A stretch of DNA of 15,640 bases from Actinomycetota bacterium (GTDB lineage Bacteria; Actinomycetota; Acidimicrobiia; Acidimicrobiales; Iamiaceae), in the NCBI GenBank assembly GCA_017882935.1, contig JADGOP010000011.1, forward strand, positions 1-15,640, read 5' to 3'. A program made the translations under genes and the position numbers. Shown piece by piece: positions 5,765-14,278 of the stretch. Position 1 is the first letter of the stretch; each line of letters opens with the position of its first letter. The notes under the pieces were generated by a model, which made no database searches, had not been told where the DNA came from, and worked only from the letters and a program-made list of their open reading frames with translations.

Positions 5765-7702
5765 CTAGGAGCGGAGGGCCTCGAGGAACTGCTCGGCCTC
5801 GGCGCGGTCTCGGGTGCGGCGCATCGGGGGCAGGGCCCGGACGATGTCCCAGCGGTAGCTCTTCGACGTCGCGAGCCGGGGGTCGAGGACCGCGACGACG
5901 CCACGGTCCTCGGTCGAGCGGATGAGCCGCCCCACGCCCTGGGCCATCAGCGTGACCGCCCGGGGCAGGTCGACGGTGCGGAACGCGGCTTCGCGGGCCA
6001 GCTCGCGGCGGGCCTGCAGCAGCGGCTCGTCGGGGCGGGGGAACGGCAGCCGGTCGATCGTGACCAGGCTCAACGACGGCCCGGGCACGTCGACGCCCTG
6101 CCAGAAGCCCATGGTGGCGAACAGGCAGGTGGCCGGATCGGCACTGAAGGCCGCGAGCAGGGCCGGCTTGGGTCGCTCTCGCTGGGTCATGATCGGGTGG
6201 TCGACGCGGCCCCGTAGGGCCTCGGCCGCGGCGTCCATGGCCCGGAAGCTGGTGAACAGCGCCAGGGTGCGACCGCCGGCCGCGTCGATGAGCGCCTCGA
6301 GCTCGTCGTGCACCGCCTCGTCGAAGCCCGGCTGGCGCGGATCGGGGAGCGACGCGGCGCAGTACAGCAGCGCCTGCTGCTCGTAGTCGAACGGGCTGCC
6401 GACATCGAGGTCGACCAGGCGCTCGGTGGGGAGCCCGACGGCGTGGTCGAGCCCCGGCGGGATGGTGGCGCTGGTGAGCACCGCGGTGACGTTCGGCCAG
6501 GCGCCCTCGGCGAGCAGTGAGGCCACGTCGAGCGGCGCGAGCCGCAGCGACGGTCGGGAGTCGGGCCCCTCGATCCAGAGCACGTTGGTGGGGCCCGGCG
6601 CGGACAGGAGGTGCAGCTCGTCGAGGAGCGATCCGGCCAGCTGCATCGCCCGCTGCTTGCGGGCGCCCGCCTCGGCGTTGGTGCCGGGGTCGATCGCCCG
6701 CAGTCCGGCCAGGGCCCGGTCGGTGCGCTCGACCGCCAGGGCGACCAGGGTGCCCAGCTCCTCCCCGAGCCCGCCCTTCAGCCGTCGGCCCACCTCGGGG
6801 GTGAGCGCCCGGTCCCAGCGTGCGGCCACCGCCTCGAGGCCGTCGGTGGTGGGCTGGTCGTCGAGGATCGCCCCGATGGCACGGGCGAGCGTGCTGAAGC
6901 GAGTTGCCGCGATGTCGAGCCCGGCGGTGGCCGACACCACGTCCTCGAAGGCATGGGCCTCGTCGATGACGACCACGTCGTGCTCCGGCAGCAGCACCCC
7001 ACCGCTGGCCACGTGGAGGCCGTACAGGTGCTGGTTCACGACGACCAACGAGGCCTCGGCCGCCGCGGTGCGCGCCGCCTCCGCGAAGCAGGTCCCACCC
7101 GACGGGAAGCGGCTGGCGCCGGGACACTCCCGCGCCGACACGCTGACAGCCGCCCACGCCGACGGCGACGGCTCACGGGGGAGCTCGGCGCGATCCCCCG
7201 TGGGGCTGTCCTCGGCCCACGCCGCCAGCTCGGCGAGCTCGGCGGAGCTGGCGCGCTCGGCCAGGCCATCGAGCGCGAGCTGCTCCTCGCCGCCCTTGGC
7301 GATCTCGCGGAGCCGTTGCCGGCACACGTAGTTGGAGCGACCCTTGAGCATCGCCCAGCTGACGTCGAGGTCGAGGTGCTCCTTCAGGAAGGGAAGGTCC
7401 TTGCCGGCGAGCTGGTCCTGGAGGGCCTTCGTGGCGGTGGCGACGACGGTGCGGCGGCCGGCGACGATGGCGGGCACCAGGTAGGCGAGCGACTTGCCGG
7501 TGCCGGTGCCGGCCTGGACGACGAGGTGCCGTCGCTCCTTGACCGCGGCGGCGACTGCGGCAGCCATCTCGCGCTGGCCGTCACGCGTCTCGCCCCCGGG
7601 CAGCGCCGCGGTGACCCGGTCGAGCGCGCTCAGCGTGCGCCGCACGGTCGGGTCGGTCGGCTCGGCCGGCTCGGCCGGTGCGGCTGCGTCGGGATCGGGC
7701 AC
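5765..7702 (-). CDS. dinG: DinG/XPD-family ATP-dependent DNA helicase
   Basis: This is a complete 645-residue superfamily 2 helicase. Walker A is AGTGTGKS (64–71) and the DEAH box is VVVIDEAH (243–250). C-terminal motifs include GFWQGVDVPG and QGVGRLIRS near the end. The Fe–S domain lies between motifs I and II, with C127 (SNYVC), C193 (RECPG) and C205 (GGTCF). The fourth ligand expected in the CPGAxxC position is F199 (codon TTC at 7108–7106). DinG enzymes unwind 5'-overhang DNA, R-loops and D-loops and normally need a 4Fe–4S cluster. Start GTG 7702 is chosen because TACCCT lies 6 nt upstream; the open frame beyond is a shadow of the next gene. The helicase is convergent with era and 35 bp downstream of the Vps62-like gene, apparently with its own promoter. 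Confidence 0.93.
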   Translation of the reverse strand: MPDPDAAAPAEPAEPTDPTVRRTLSALDRVTAALPGGETRDGQREMAAAVAAAVKERRHLVVQAGTGTGKSLAYLVPAIVAGRRTVVATATKALQDQLAGKDLPFLKEHLDLDVSWAMLKGRSNYVCRQRLREIAKGGEEQLALDGLAERASSAELAELAAWAEDSPTGDRAELPREPSPSAWAAVSVSARECPGASRFPSGGTCFAEAARTAAAEASLVVVNQHLYGLHVASGGVLLPEHDVVVIDEAHAFEDVVSATAGLDIAATRFSTLARAIGAILDDQPTTDGLEAVAARWDRALTPEVGRRLKGGLGEELGTLVALAVERTDRALAGLRAIDPGTNAEAGARKQRAMQLAGSLLDELHLLSAPGPTNVLWIEGPDSRPSLRLAPLDVASLLAEGAWPNVTAVLTSATIPPGLDHAVGLPTERLVDLDVGSPFDYEQQALLYCAASLPDPRQPGFDEAVHDELEALIDAAGGRTLALFTSFRAMDAAAEALRGRVDHPIMTQRERPKPALLAAFSADPATCLFATMGFWQGVDVPGPSLSLVTIDRLPFPRPDEPLLQARRELAREAAFRTVDLPRAVTLMAQGVGRLIRSTEDRGVVAVLDPRLATSKSYRWDIVRALPPMRRTRDRAEAEQFLEALRS

Positions 7703-7708
7703 CCCGGG

Positions 7709-7714
7709 AGGGTA
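7709..7714 (-). promoter_or_regulatory. Probable -10 box TACCCT of leaderless dinG transcript
   Basis: On the minus strand TACCCT (TAnnnT) is followed by CCCGGG and then the GTG of dinG at 7702, the same 6-nt spacing seen at the HTH gene. No Shine–Dalgarno is present. This suggests that dinG is transcribed separately from the three genes before it. Confidence 0.4.
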
Positions 7715-7737
7715 CCGGCCGGCGGGACGGCCCCGGG

Positions 7738-9387
7738 TCAGCCCTGCCGGGAGCCGCCGGCGAGCACGGTGGCGAGGCGGACACCCGTCCAGTAGCTCCA
7801 CGACCGGCCCAGCTCGTCGACCCGGCGTGTGCCGTGCTGCCAGCCGGTGCTGAACCCGTTCTTGATCCGCACGCCCCAGCCGCCGCTGTAGTCCCACCAG
7901 TAGGGGTTCTCGAGCCGGCGCTCCGAGGGGTACCCGGTCCGGGCGCCCGCCTGGTCGGGCAGCCGCCCGATCACCCGCACGTCGAACGACACCGTGGCGC
8001 GACCGGTGGGCGAGCCGGTGTTGGGCAGGCCGTAGGTGCCGCCGCCCGACGAGCCGACGCCCCCGTCGCCACCGCCCGGAGGCGGCGAGTCGCCCGGTGG
8101 CTCGGAGCCACCGCCCTGGGTCCCGCCGCCGCCCGCCTCGTCGTTGCCGCCACCACCGGACACGGGGTCGCCGCTGTTGTCGTTGCTGCCGGCGTCGAAC
8201 AGGCTCTTGAACCACTCGAACAGGGCCCACAGCGCCAGCAGCAGCAGGGCAACGACCACGAGGGCGATGATGATCAGGCCGACCCCCAGCGCCAGCAGGA
8301 TGGCGGCGACGATGGCGGCCACGGCGAGGAGGATCAGGAACAGCAGCAGCAGGTCGGTGATCTGCCCCTCGTGGCGGTCGTCGTCGTGGGGACCCGGGTC
8401 GGAGCCGGGGTTGGTGCCGGTGGGCGGGGGCGTGCCGGTGGTGCCCCCGACCGGCGTGAAGAAGAAGTGGTGGCTGCCCTTGCCGACGTAGAGCACCGGG
8501 TGCTCGCCGAGCATCTCGACCTCGTTCCACGGCTTCAGCTCGGTGCGATGGTGGTCGGACCCGGGTTGGTCGATGCCTTGGCTCACCACCACGAACGCAG
8601 GCGGGACCCGGATGATGCCGCCGTGGGGCTTCGACGCGCCTTCGCTGTTGAAGAAGACCGTGGCGGCCTCCCACTGGCCCTCGACCTTCTCGCCGGTGCC
8701 GTCGGGCACCGGCTCCTTGGCCGGGTAGAGGTAGTGGTAGGTGAGCGCGAGGAAGGGGTCGAGGGAGTGGTCGCCGTCGGGCAGGTCGTGCGTGCCGCCC
8801 CGGGTGTTGATGCGGGCGTAGTCGCCCGCCCAGGTGACCTCGCAGTAGGTGGTGGGGTTCGGCGAGGCCGGGATCCAGGCGTGCGGGAGGTCGTCGTGCC
8901 CGAGCAGGGGCGTCCACTCAAGCGAGGGGTTCGCCGCGGCCGAGAGCTCCGACCACAGCGCGTAGAGCCGCTCGAGGTCGCCGACCGACTCCCCGCTCCC
9001 GGGCTGCCAGCCCGCGAGGTCGAGGAACACCCGCCGGCTGGCGACGCGCAGGTCGGGCCGGCCGATCGCGTACGGGTCGTCGGCATCGTCGCTGAACAGC
9101 AGCGGCCGGTCGCCGTCGACGGGTTGACCCGCGATGACGCGGAGTGCCCCGCCCCGGTCGTGGGTGCACAGCGCCATGCCCCGCCGGTGCGCGTCGGGCG
9201 TGAGGTCGCCGAGCCAGTGTGACCCGTCGGAGTCCCAGGGTGCCTCGGTGGTGTGGGTGAGCCACGATTCGGCCAGCGCGGGGAAGAACCGCTCCTCCTG
9301 GTGGAAGCGGAGCACCGGGCTGAAGCGGTGGGCGAGCTCGTACAGGGCCCGCTCCTCGATGGGGACGGGATCGGTGGGCGGGCTCAT
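7738..9387 (-). CDS. Vps62-like protein with internal double membrane span and C-terminal domain
   Basis: This is a complete 549-residue protein. Residues about 14–312 match the pattern of the Vps62/DUF946 family: HRFSPVLRFHQEERFFP (20–36), TYHYLYP (216–222), EGQWEAATVFF (236–246, the family's GDWE position) and HPVLYVGKGSHHFFF (296–310, the family's GSHA position). Residues 344–390 are an unbroken hydrophobic stretch that can span the membrane twice around G368–G370. A Gly/Ser/Pro/Asp linker (about 398–460) leads to a C-terminal beta-rich domain (463–549) full of Trp and Tyr (ENPYWWDYSGGWGVRI, GRSWSYWTGVRL). There is no N-terminal signal peptide. The biochemical role of the bacterial family is unknown to me. 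The start ATG overlaps the previous stop as ATGA, with GAGGA 6 nt upstream, so it is coupled to the LamG-like gene. Confidence 0.72.
   Translation of the reverse strand: MSPPTDPVPIEERALYELAHRFSPVLRFHQEERFFPALAESWLTHTTEAPWDSDGSHWLGDLTPDAHRRGMALCTHDRGGALRVIAGQPVDGDRPLLFSDDADDPYAIGRPDLRVASRRVFLDLAGWQPGSGESVGDLERLYALWSELSAAANPSLEWTPLLGHDDLPHAWIPASPNPTTYCEVTWAGDYARINTRGGTHDLPDGDHSLDPFLALTYHYLYPAKEPVPDGTGEKVEGQWEAATVFFNSEGASKPHGGIIRVPPAFVVVSQGIDQPGSDHHRTELKPWNEVEMLGEHPVLYVGKGSHHFFFTPVGGTTGTPPPTGTNPGSDPGPHDDDRHEGQITDLLLLFLILLAVAAIVAAILLALGVGLIIIALVVVALLLLALWALFEWFKSLFDAGSNDNSGDPVSGGGGNDEAGGGGTQGGGSEPPGDSPPPGGGDGGVGSSGGGTYGLPNTGSPTGRATVSFDVRVIGRLPDQAGARTGYPSERRLENPYWWDYSGGWGVRIKNGFSTGWQHGTRRVDELGRSWSYWTGVRLATVLAGGSRQG
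8036..8194 (-). repeat. Low-complexity Gly/Pro/Ser linker coding region
   Basis: Tandem-like GGN/CCN codons encode the flexible linker of the Vps62-like protein between its membrane span and C-terminal domain. It is a compositional repeat, not a mobile element. It separates two folded parts of the same protein. Confidence 0.6.
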
Positions 9388-10631
9388 GCGGCGTCCTCGG
9401 GATCGGGGGGCGGGGTCGCGGGGTCGGGTGGGGGGACCTGCTCGTGCGGGACGGGGTCGCCCGGGTCGGCGACGACGACGTCGGTGTCGTGTCCGTCGCC
9501 GCCCTTGCCGTGCCGGTCGGGGCCGTCGGTGTCGGGGTCGAGGCTGTCGTCGGTGGCGGGCTTGGGGTGCCGCGGCTTGTCGGGGCGGTGTGGCGGCAGC
9601 TTGTGGTCGAGGCACCACCCTGCGAGCAGCGCGTCGATCTGGCGCCGGTCGACTCGACCCTCGATGAGGTCGGTGGCGCCGGGCAGGGGCGCCATGGCGA
9701 CGGCGAGCTGGTCGTAGAGCGACTGCACAGAGCCGGCGGGCGCCTTCGCGGTGAGCACGCCCGCCGCGTCGAGGATGGCCCCGGCGATGGCGGTGTGGTC
9801 GTCGGTCGCGAACCCCACGAGGGCGCGGCGGGCAAGGTCGTTCGCGGCGTCGCGATCGGCCGCGCTGCCACCGGCGATCACCGACGCCGCCTGACGACCG
9901 ATGTCGAGGAACTGGTGCACGACGTCGCCGAGCGTCCCCGACGAGAGCCCCGTGCTGCGCAGGCCGGGAGTGGCGGCGTCGATGGCCTGGCGGTCGATGC
10001 AGCAGTCGTCGATCAGGTGCTGGCCGGTGCGCTCGGGGTCGAAGGTCCAGACCTTGACCCGGTCGACGAGGCCGCGCAGCGTGTACTGGCTGCCGGGCTC
10101 TGGCCAGTGCCCGACGGCGATGCCGTGGGGGCCCACGCCACGCACCGGGCCCGGTGACGTGAAGCCCTCGTCGACCACGTGCCCGTCGACGTAGAGCGTG
10201 CAGTGGCTGACGCCGTCGTGGACGAACTCGGCCACGTGCCAGGTGTTCGGGCTCACCACCCCGGCGCCCGACTTGGCCCCGAGCCAACTGCCCAGCGCGT
10301 TGAGGATGGTGCCCTGGATGGAGCCATCGGGGTTGACGAAGAGGGCAAACGAGAGCTGACCCTCGACGAGGTTGTGCCGGTGCGGGCCCACGGCCTGGGG
10401 CTGCCAGTTGAAGCGCACCTGCACCCGCACCGCGCCCAGCTCGGTGAGGGTGTCGGACGGCTGCACCCACACCGCGTCGTCGCCCTTGTCGAAGCGGATC
10501 GCGTCGCCGTAGGGCGGGCCGTTCACGAGGTGGGCGTTGCCGGCGAGGGCGCCGTGGTTGCGGTGCTCGGAGAGGTCGAACGCGACGCCGTGCTGGTAGG
10601 CGTGCCAGAGGATGAGCTTGGAGGCGATCAT
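9384..10631 (-). CDS. LamG/concanavalin A-like domain protein
   Basis: This is a complete 415-residue protein. Residues about 5–205 form a LamG/ConA-like jelly roll: YGDAIRFDKGDDAVWVQPSD (41–60), VRVQVRFNWQP (68–78), WHVAEFVHDGVSHCTLYVDG (131–150) and YTLRGLVDRVKVWTFDP (183–199) are the typical strands with the 'L-Y-V-D-G' turn. Residues about 215–345 are predicted helical and match nothing I know. Residues 350–415 are a Pro/Asp/His-rich tail. No signal peptide or membrane segment is seen. LamG domains usually bind sugars or proteins, so a ligand-binding role is inferred. The start ATG overlaps the stop of the 1216-residue gene (ATGA), and the end overlaps the start of the Vps62-like gene (ATGA); no Shine–Dalgarno precedes it. 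The three proteins are probably made in fixed proportion. Confidence 0.78.
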   Translation of the reverse strand: MIASKLILWHAYQHGVAFDLSEHRNHGALAGNAHLVNGPPYGDAIRFDKGDDAVWVQPSDTLTELGAVRVQVRFNWQPQAVGPHRHNLVEGQLSFALFVNPDGSIQGTILNALGSWLGAKSGAGVVSPNTWHVAEFVHDGVSHCTLYVDGHVVDEGFTSPGPVRGVGPHGIAVGHWPEPGSQYTLRGLVDRVKVWTFDPERTGQHLIDDCCIDRQAIDAATPGLRSTGLSSGTLGDVVHQFLDIGRQAASVIAGGSAADRDAANDLARRALVGFATDDHTAIAGAILDAAGVLTAKAPAGSVQSLYDQLAVAMAPLPGATDLIEGRVDRRQIDALLAGWCLDHKLPPHRPDKPRHPKPATDDSLDPDTDGPDRHGKGGDGHDTDVVVADPGDPVPHEQVPPPDPATPPPDPEDAA

Positions 10632-13600
10632 GGCCACGTGATGTTGAAGATGGCGGGCAGGGTCGAGAAGATGCCGTTGGTGAGCGGCACGTGGAAGCCG
10701 CCTCCCGTGTTCCCCATGTAGAGGTCTCCTGTGTAGACGACGATCTCCAACTTGTCGCGGGCCCGCAGGTACCAGTGCCCGGGCCCGGCCTGCCAGTCGC
10801 CGTAGGGGTTGCCGAGCTTCTCGCTGAGCCCCGGTGCGAGGGCGATGGTGATCTCGCCCCGATAGCCCTTCATCTGGAGCTCCTGGGTGAACTTCCAGGT
10901 GCCGACGTGGTCGCCGTTGACGTCGTCGACGGCCGTGAAGCCGTCCCACCGTGAGAAGGTGCGGGTCGACAGGTCCTGCAGCGCGTAGTCGCGGTAGGCC
11001 ACGTCGACGAGCAGGCCTCCGGCGATGCGGAACGCGGTGTCCTTGGTGCTCGACGACGACGAGGACGAGGAGCTGCACGGGTTGGCGGGCGGCCCGCTCG
11101 GCGGCGTCGGCGGCGGGCTCTCGGGGGTCCAGTACCAGAAGGTGTGGTCGGCGACGGGGTCGGTGATGGTGGCCATGTCGTCGAACGCCACGTTGAGCAG
11201 GGGCACGATGGTCTCGGTCCAGGAGCTGCGGAGGCCCGGCGTGCCGTTGAGGCACACGGCTGCGTCGCCCGCGAAGGACACCAGGCGGATGTCGGAGGCC
11301 ATGAGGGGACCGCCGAAGCGGACCCGGGCCCCGCCGACGGCGGCTGGGGTGCTCACCGGGTGGACCATCGGCAACGTCTCGCCGCCCGCGTAGTCGGCGT
11401 CGCCGCTGTGGGAGGCGGGCACCTTGTCGAGCAGCACCAGCTCGAGCGCCACCGGGACGGTGTCGAGGGTGGCGGCGACGTTGCCGATGCCGGCCAGCTC
11501 GCCGCGGGGATCCCCGGCCATGCGGAACTGAGCTGGCTCGGCCCACACCACGCCGCCCGTGATGGGCTCGTTGGTGGCGACCTTGGCGAAGAAGAAGCTG
11601 CCCCCGGGATCGGTGTTGGTGTGCATCTCGCCGGACAGCTGATCGGGGAGCAGCCCGGCGCGGGCCTTCCAGACGGTGCGGGGCGCGGGCTGCACCCGGG
11701 TGTCGATCTCGACCTCCTCGAACCGGAAGGACCGGTTGTTGCGGGCCCCGAAGTCGATCTTGGCGCGCGTCCTGGCGACCGACGGGATGCTCGTCTGGGT
11801 GAGCGACGCCAGCGACAGCCCGAGCAGGCGGGTGGTGACGCTCTCGACCTGCGAGGCGGCGGGGGCGTTGGGGCGGGTGCGCATCCGGACCTCGGGGTTG
11901 GCGCGCGTGACCACGGGGTTTCCGGCCCACGTGATCCCTGCCCGGCCCCAGGCGTCGTCGGGACCGGCATCGATGGTGAGCGACGTGTCGGAGTCGATCT
12001 GGAGCGCCCGGGGCACGCGCAGCTGGGCGTTGACCACGGCAGGCCGGCTCGAGACGGGCACGCCACCGATCGACGCCTCGGCGTGGAGGCCCTCCTCGGC
12101 ATCGAGGGTGAACGAGGTGGTCTCCGTCGAGGCGGGATCGACCGGCCGGTCGAACTGCGCGGTCAGCGCCGAGGGCTTGCCGTCGGGGTTGTGACCCGTG
12201 GTGACCAGCGAGCCCCACACGCGCAGCCCCGTCGGATCGTCGGGCGTGAGCAGGCCGGTGCCGTCGCGGAGGTCGACGACCACCCGCTCGACCACCCCCT
12301 CCAGCACGACCTTCTCGGTGTGCACCACATCGGTGGCAGGCGTGGTGTCGAAGGGGGTGTAGTGCATCGCGAGCAGGTCGGGGAGCACCCCGGCGCGGGC
12401 CCACCAGCGGAGGCTGTCGCCCGCCCCGGCGCTCGACCGGCGCTCGCGCAGCACCCGCAGCCCACGGTCGTGACCGGGCGGCCGACTCGGGTCGTCGCCC
12501 AGCAACAGGCGGCCGTGGACCTCGGCGCGGCCGGCCGCGTCGGAGGTCCCGGTACCGAGCTGCAGCGCGACCCAGCGCAGGCCGCGCACCGCGATGGCGC
12601 CGAAGGCGTTGACCTGGTCGCCGTCGTGCACCTCGCCGCCGACGGTGGCCTCGGCCTCGGGCCACGTGGCCGCGGGCTGTCCCGGACCGAGCCGCACGGC
12701 CGCACGACCGATGAGGCCGGGCGTACCCGAGGCGACCGGAGGCACCACGTCGGGGAACGGGGTGAGGTCGTCGGTGGCCCGGATGTCGAGGGTGGTGAGC
12801 AGATCGCCGAGGGACCGCCAGTCGAACCCGAACACGGGTGGCACGTCGTCGACCCGGACGTCGGCGCCCGTGCCGAACGGCGTGCTGATGCCCGGGACCG
12901 ACACCGTCACCTGGGGGGTGCGAGTGGGCGCCGACCAGCGGAGCCGGCTGCGGTCGTGGGTCGCGGGCTGGAGCGTGGCCCGCAGGCCCGTCTGGTCGTC
13001 CTTCACGACCAGCACCGAGGTAGGGGCATCGGACACCGTGCCGTGGTAGTGGTCGACGGCGTTCGACCCGAGGCCCGTGGAGACCAGGACCACCTCGCCG
13101 TCGAGGTGCAGCGCGCTGTCGGCCGAGTAGCGGACGGAGAGCCGCGAGGCGGGCCGGAACTCGCCGGCGGCGATGGTGACCGCACCGCCGACGGGGATGG
13201 GGTCGTTCCGGTCGAGGAAGGTGGTGGGGGTGGAGGGCCCGGCCAGCACGCCCACGAGCAGCGGGTCGCCGCCGTCGGGCCCCGCGCGGTAGAGGTGTCG
13301 GGCGACGACGGCGTACTCGGGGTTCGCGGCGGGCGCGGCGGGCCCGGCGGGGATGTTGCTGACCTGCACCGACCCGTTGGCCGGCACGACGACGGGTGGG
13401 GAGGCCGGGCCCAGTGGCGTCTCGTTGCCGTTGGCGTGGGCGAAGGCCACGGCGTAGGTGTACGAACCTGCCAGCAGGAGGCCGGCCCCACCGGCCGCTG
13501 CGGCAGGGGCCGTGGTGGGCGCGGGCGCGGCGTGCGGCTGGCGGGCCGTGATCTTCAGGTGCGTGTAGGTGCCGGGGGGCGGCGCCGTGGACGGGGCGGC

Positions 13601-14278
13601 GGCGGTGACGTCGAACCAGGTGGCCGACACCGGTGACGCAGCGGTCGGAGGCGGCGCGGGCAGCACCCGCGCGAGGTCGATGCCCTGGATGCTGGTGTTG
13701 TGCTCGCCGTAGACACCGGTGGGGTTGATCCGGCGGCCCGGGAAGATGTGGAGCGGGGCGGTGACGAGGCGGCCGACGAGGTGCAGCGTCTGCATGCCGT
13801 CGGGGGTGCAGGCCTCGACCTTGTACTCGTCGTCGATGCGGATGTCGGCGGGAGCCGTGGCGTCGAGGGTGGTGTGGACCTTGGCGAGCTGACCGACCTC
13901 GAGCACCACCAGCGGCAGGGGGTCGGTGCCGGGGGTGCGGTACTCGAGCGCCACGAAGTCGATGTTGCCCGGGTGCGGGTTGGTGCCCTCGGTGACCGCG
14001 TCGGCGTCGGCGGACGGCCAGATGACGAGGCGCAGGCGGAGGTCGGTGAGGATCCGACCGGCGACGGGCTGGATGTAGGCCCGCACGCCGAGCCCCGAGC
14101 CGGGGGTGGCGGCACCGCCGGGCTCGGTGAGCGCCTGGATCTCGATCTTGATGTTCAGGTCGGGCGCGGTGGCGGTGTCGACCAGGGCCACCGGCGTGGT
14201 GCCGCTGAGGTCGAGCAGGAAGGGTGTCCGCGTCGCCCCGTGCGACGTGAGCTCGCCGTACGCCTTGTACAGAGGCAT
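10628..14278 (-). CDS. Large (1216-residue) beta-rich protein of unknown function with FN3-like segment
   Basis: I do not recognise this protein as a whole. The N-terminus (MPLYKAYGELTSHGATRTPF) has no signal peptide or membrane segment. Residues about 268–357 look like a fibronectin-III/phage-structural type unit (GSYTYAVAFAHANGNETPLG, NGSVQVSNIP, RHLYRAGPDGGDPLLVGVL, TTFLDR). The rest alternates short strands and turns with few cysteines. A motif W-x-A-R-A-G-[VL]-L-P-D-x-L occurs twice (about 624–635 and 869–880). A nine-Ser run follows Cys at 1069–1077. The C-terminus (about 1080–1216) has many aromatic residues (WYLRARDKLEIVVYTGDLYM). Start M at 14278 is preferred over GTG at 14323 because the preceding 15 residues look non-coding; no strong Shine–Dalgarno is visible at either. 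It is the first gene of a coupled three-gene unit and could be a structural, scaffold or surface protein. Confidence 0.72.
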   Translation of the reverse strand: MPLYKAYGELTSHGATRTPFLLDLSGTTPVALVDTATAPDLNIKIEIQALTEPGGAATPGSGLGVRAYIQPVAGRILTDLRLRLVIWPSADADAVTEGTNPHPGNIDFVALEYRTPGTDPLPLVVLEVGQLAKVHTTLDATAPADIRIDDEYKVEACTPDGMQTLHLVGRLVTAPLHIFPGRRINPTGVYGEHNTSIQGIDLARVLPAPPPTAASPVSATWFDVTAAAPSTAPPPGTYTHLKITARQPHAAPAPTTAPAAAAGGAGLLLAGSYTYAVAFAHANGNETPLGPASPPVVVPANGSVQVSNIPAGPAAPAANPEYAVVARHLYRAGPDGGDPLLVGVLAGPSTPTTFLDRNDPIPVGGAVTIAAGEFRPASRLSVRYSADSALHLDGEVVLVSTGLGSNAVDHYHGTVSDAPTSVLVVKDDQTGLRATLQPATHDRSRLRWSAPTRTPQVTVSVPGISTPFGTGADVRVDDVPPVFGFDWRSLGDLLTTLDIRATDDLTPFPDVVPPVASGTPGLIGRAAVRLGPGQPAATWPEAEATVGGEVHDGDQVNAFGAIAVRGLRWVALQLGTGTSDAAGRAEVHGRLLLGDDPSRPPGHDRGLRVLRERRSSAGAGDSLRWWARAGVLPDLLAMHYTPFDTTPATDVVHTEKVVLEGVVERVVVDLRDGTGLLTPDDPTGLRVWGSLVTTGHNPDGKPSALTAQFDRPVDPASTETTSFTLDAEEGLHAEASIGGVPVSSRPAVVNAQLRVPRALQIDSDTSLTIDAGPDDAWGRAGITWAGNPVVTRANPEVRMRTRPNAPAASQVESVTTRLLGLSLASLTQTSIPSVARTRAKIDFGARNNRSFRFEEVEIDTRVQPAPRTVWKARAGLLPDQLSGEMHTNTDPGGSFFFAKVATNEPITGGVVWAEPAQFRMAGDPRGELAGIGNVAATLDTVPVALELVLLDKVPASHSGDADYAGGETLPMVHPVSTPAAVGGARVRFGGPLMASDIRLVSFAGDAAVCLNGTPGLRSSWTETIVPLLNVAFDDMATITDPVADHTFWYWTPESPPPTPPSGPPANPCSSSSSSSSSTKDTAFRIAGGLLVDVAYRDYALQDLSTRTFSRWDGFTAVDDVNGDHVGTWKFTQELQMKGYRGEITIALAPGLSEKLGNPYGDWQAGPGHWYLRARDKLEIVVYTGDLYMGNTGGGFHVPLTNGIFSTLPAIFNITWP
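11048..11074 (-). repeat. Nine-serine tract in the 1216-residue protein
   Basis: Nine consecutive serine codons (AGC, TCC, TCG mixed) encode residues about 1069–1077 after a Cys. A Pro-rich stretch precedes them, so this is probably a flexible linker before the C-terminal domain. Mixed codons argue against recent slippage. Confidence 0.7.

Noticed and set aside
5765..8917. Extension of the DinG frame to 1050 codons
   Set aside because: The extra N-terminal part is an Arg/Pro/His-rich shadow of the Vps62-like gene. GTG 7702 with a nearby -10 box is the credible start.
11144..13636. An 830-codon open frame on the plus strand
   Set aside because: It is antisense to the 1216-residue gene and is mostly G, V, H, D and R, the usual shadow of a GC-rich gene.
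7738..14278. Interpretation of the three-gene unit as a prophage tail module
   Set aside because: The FN3-like segment recalls phage structural proteins, but no terminase, portal, capsid, tape-measure, baseplate or lysis gene is present.
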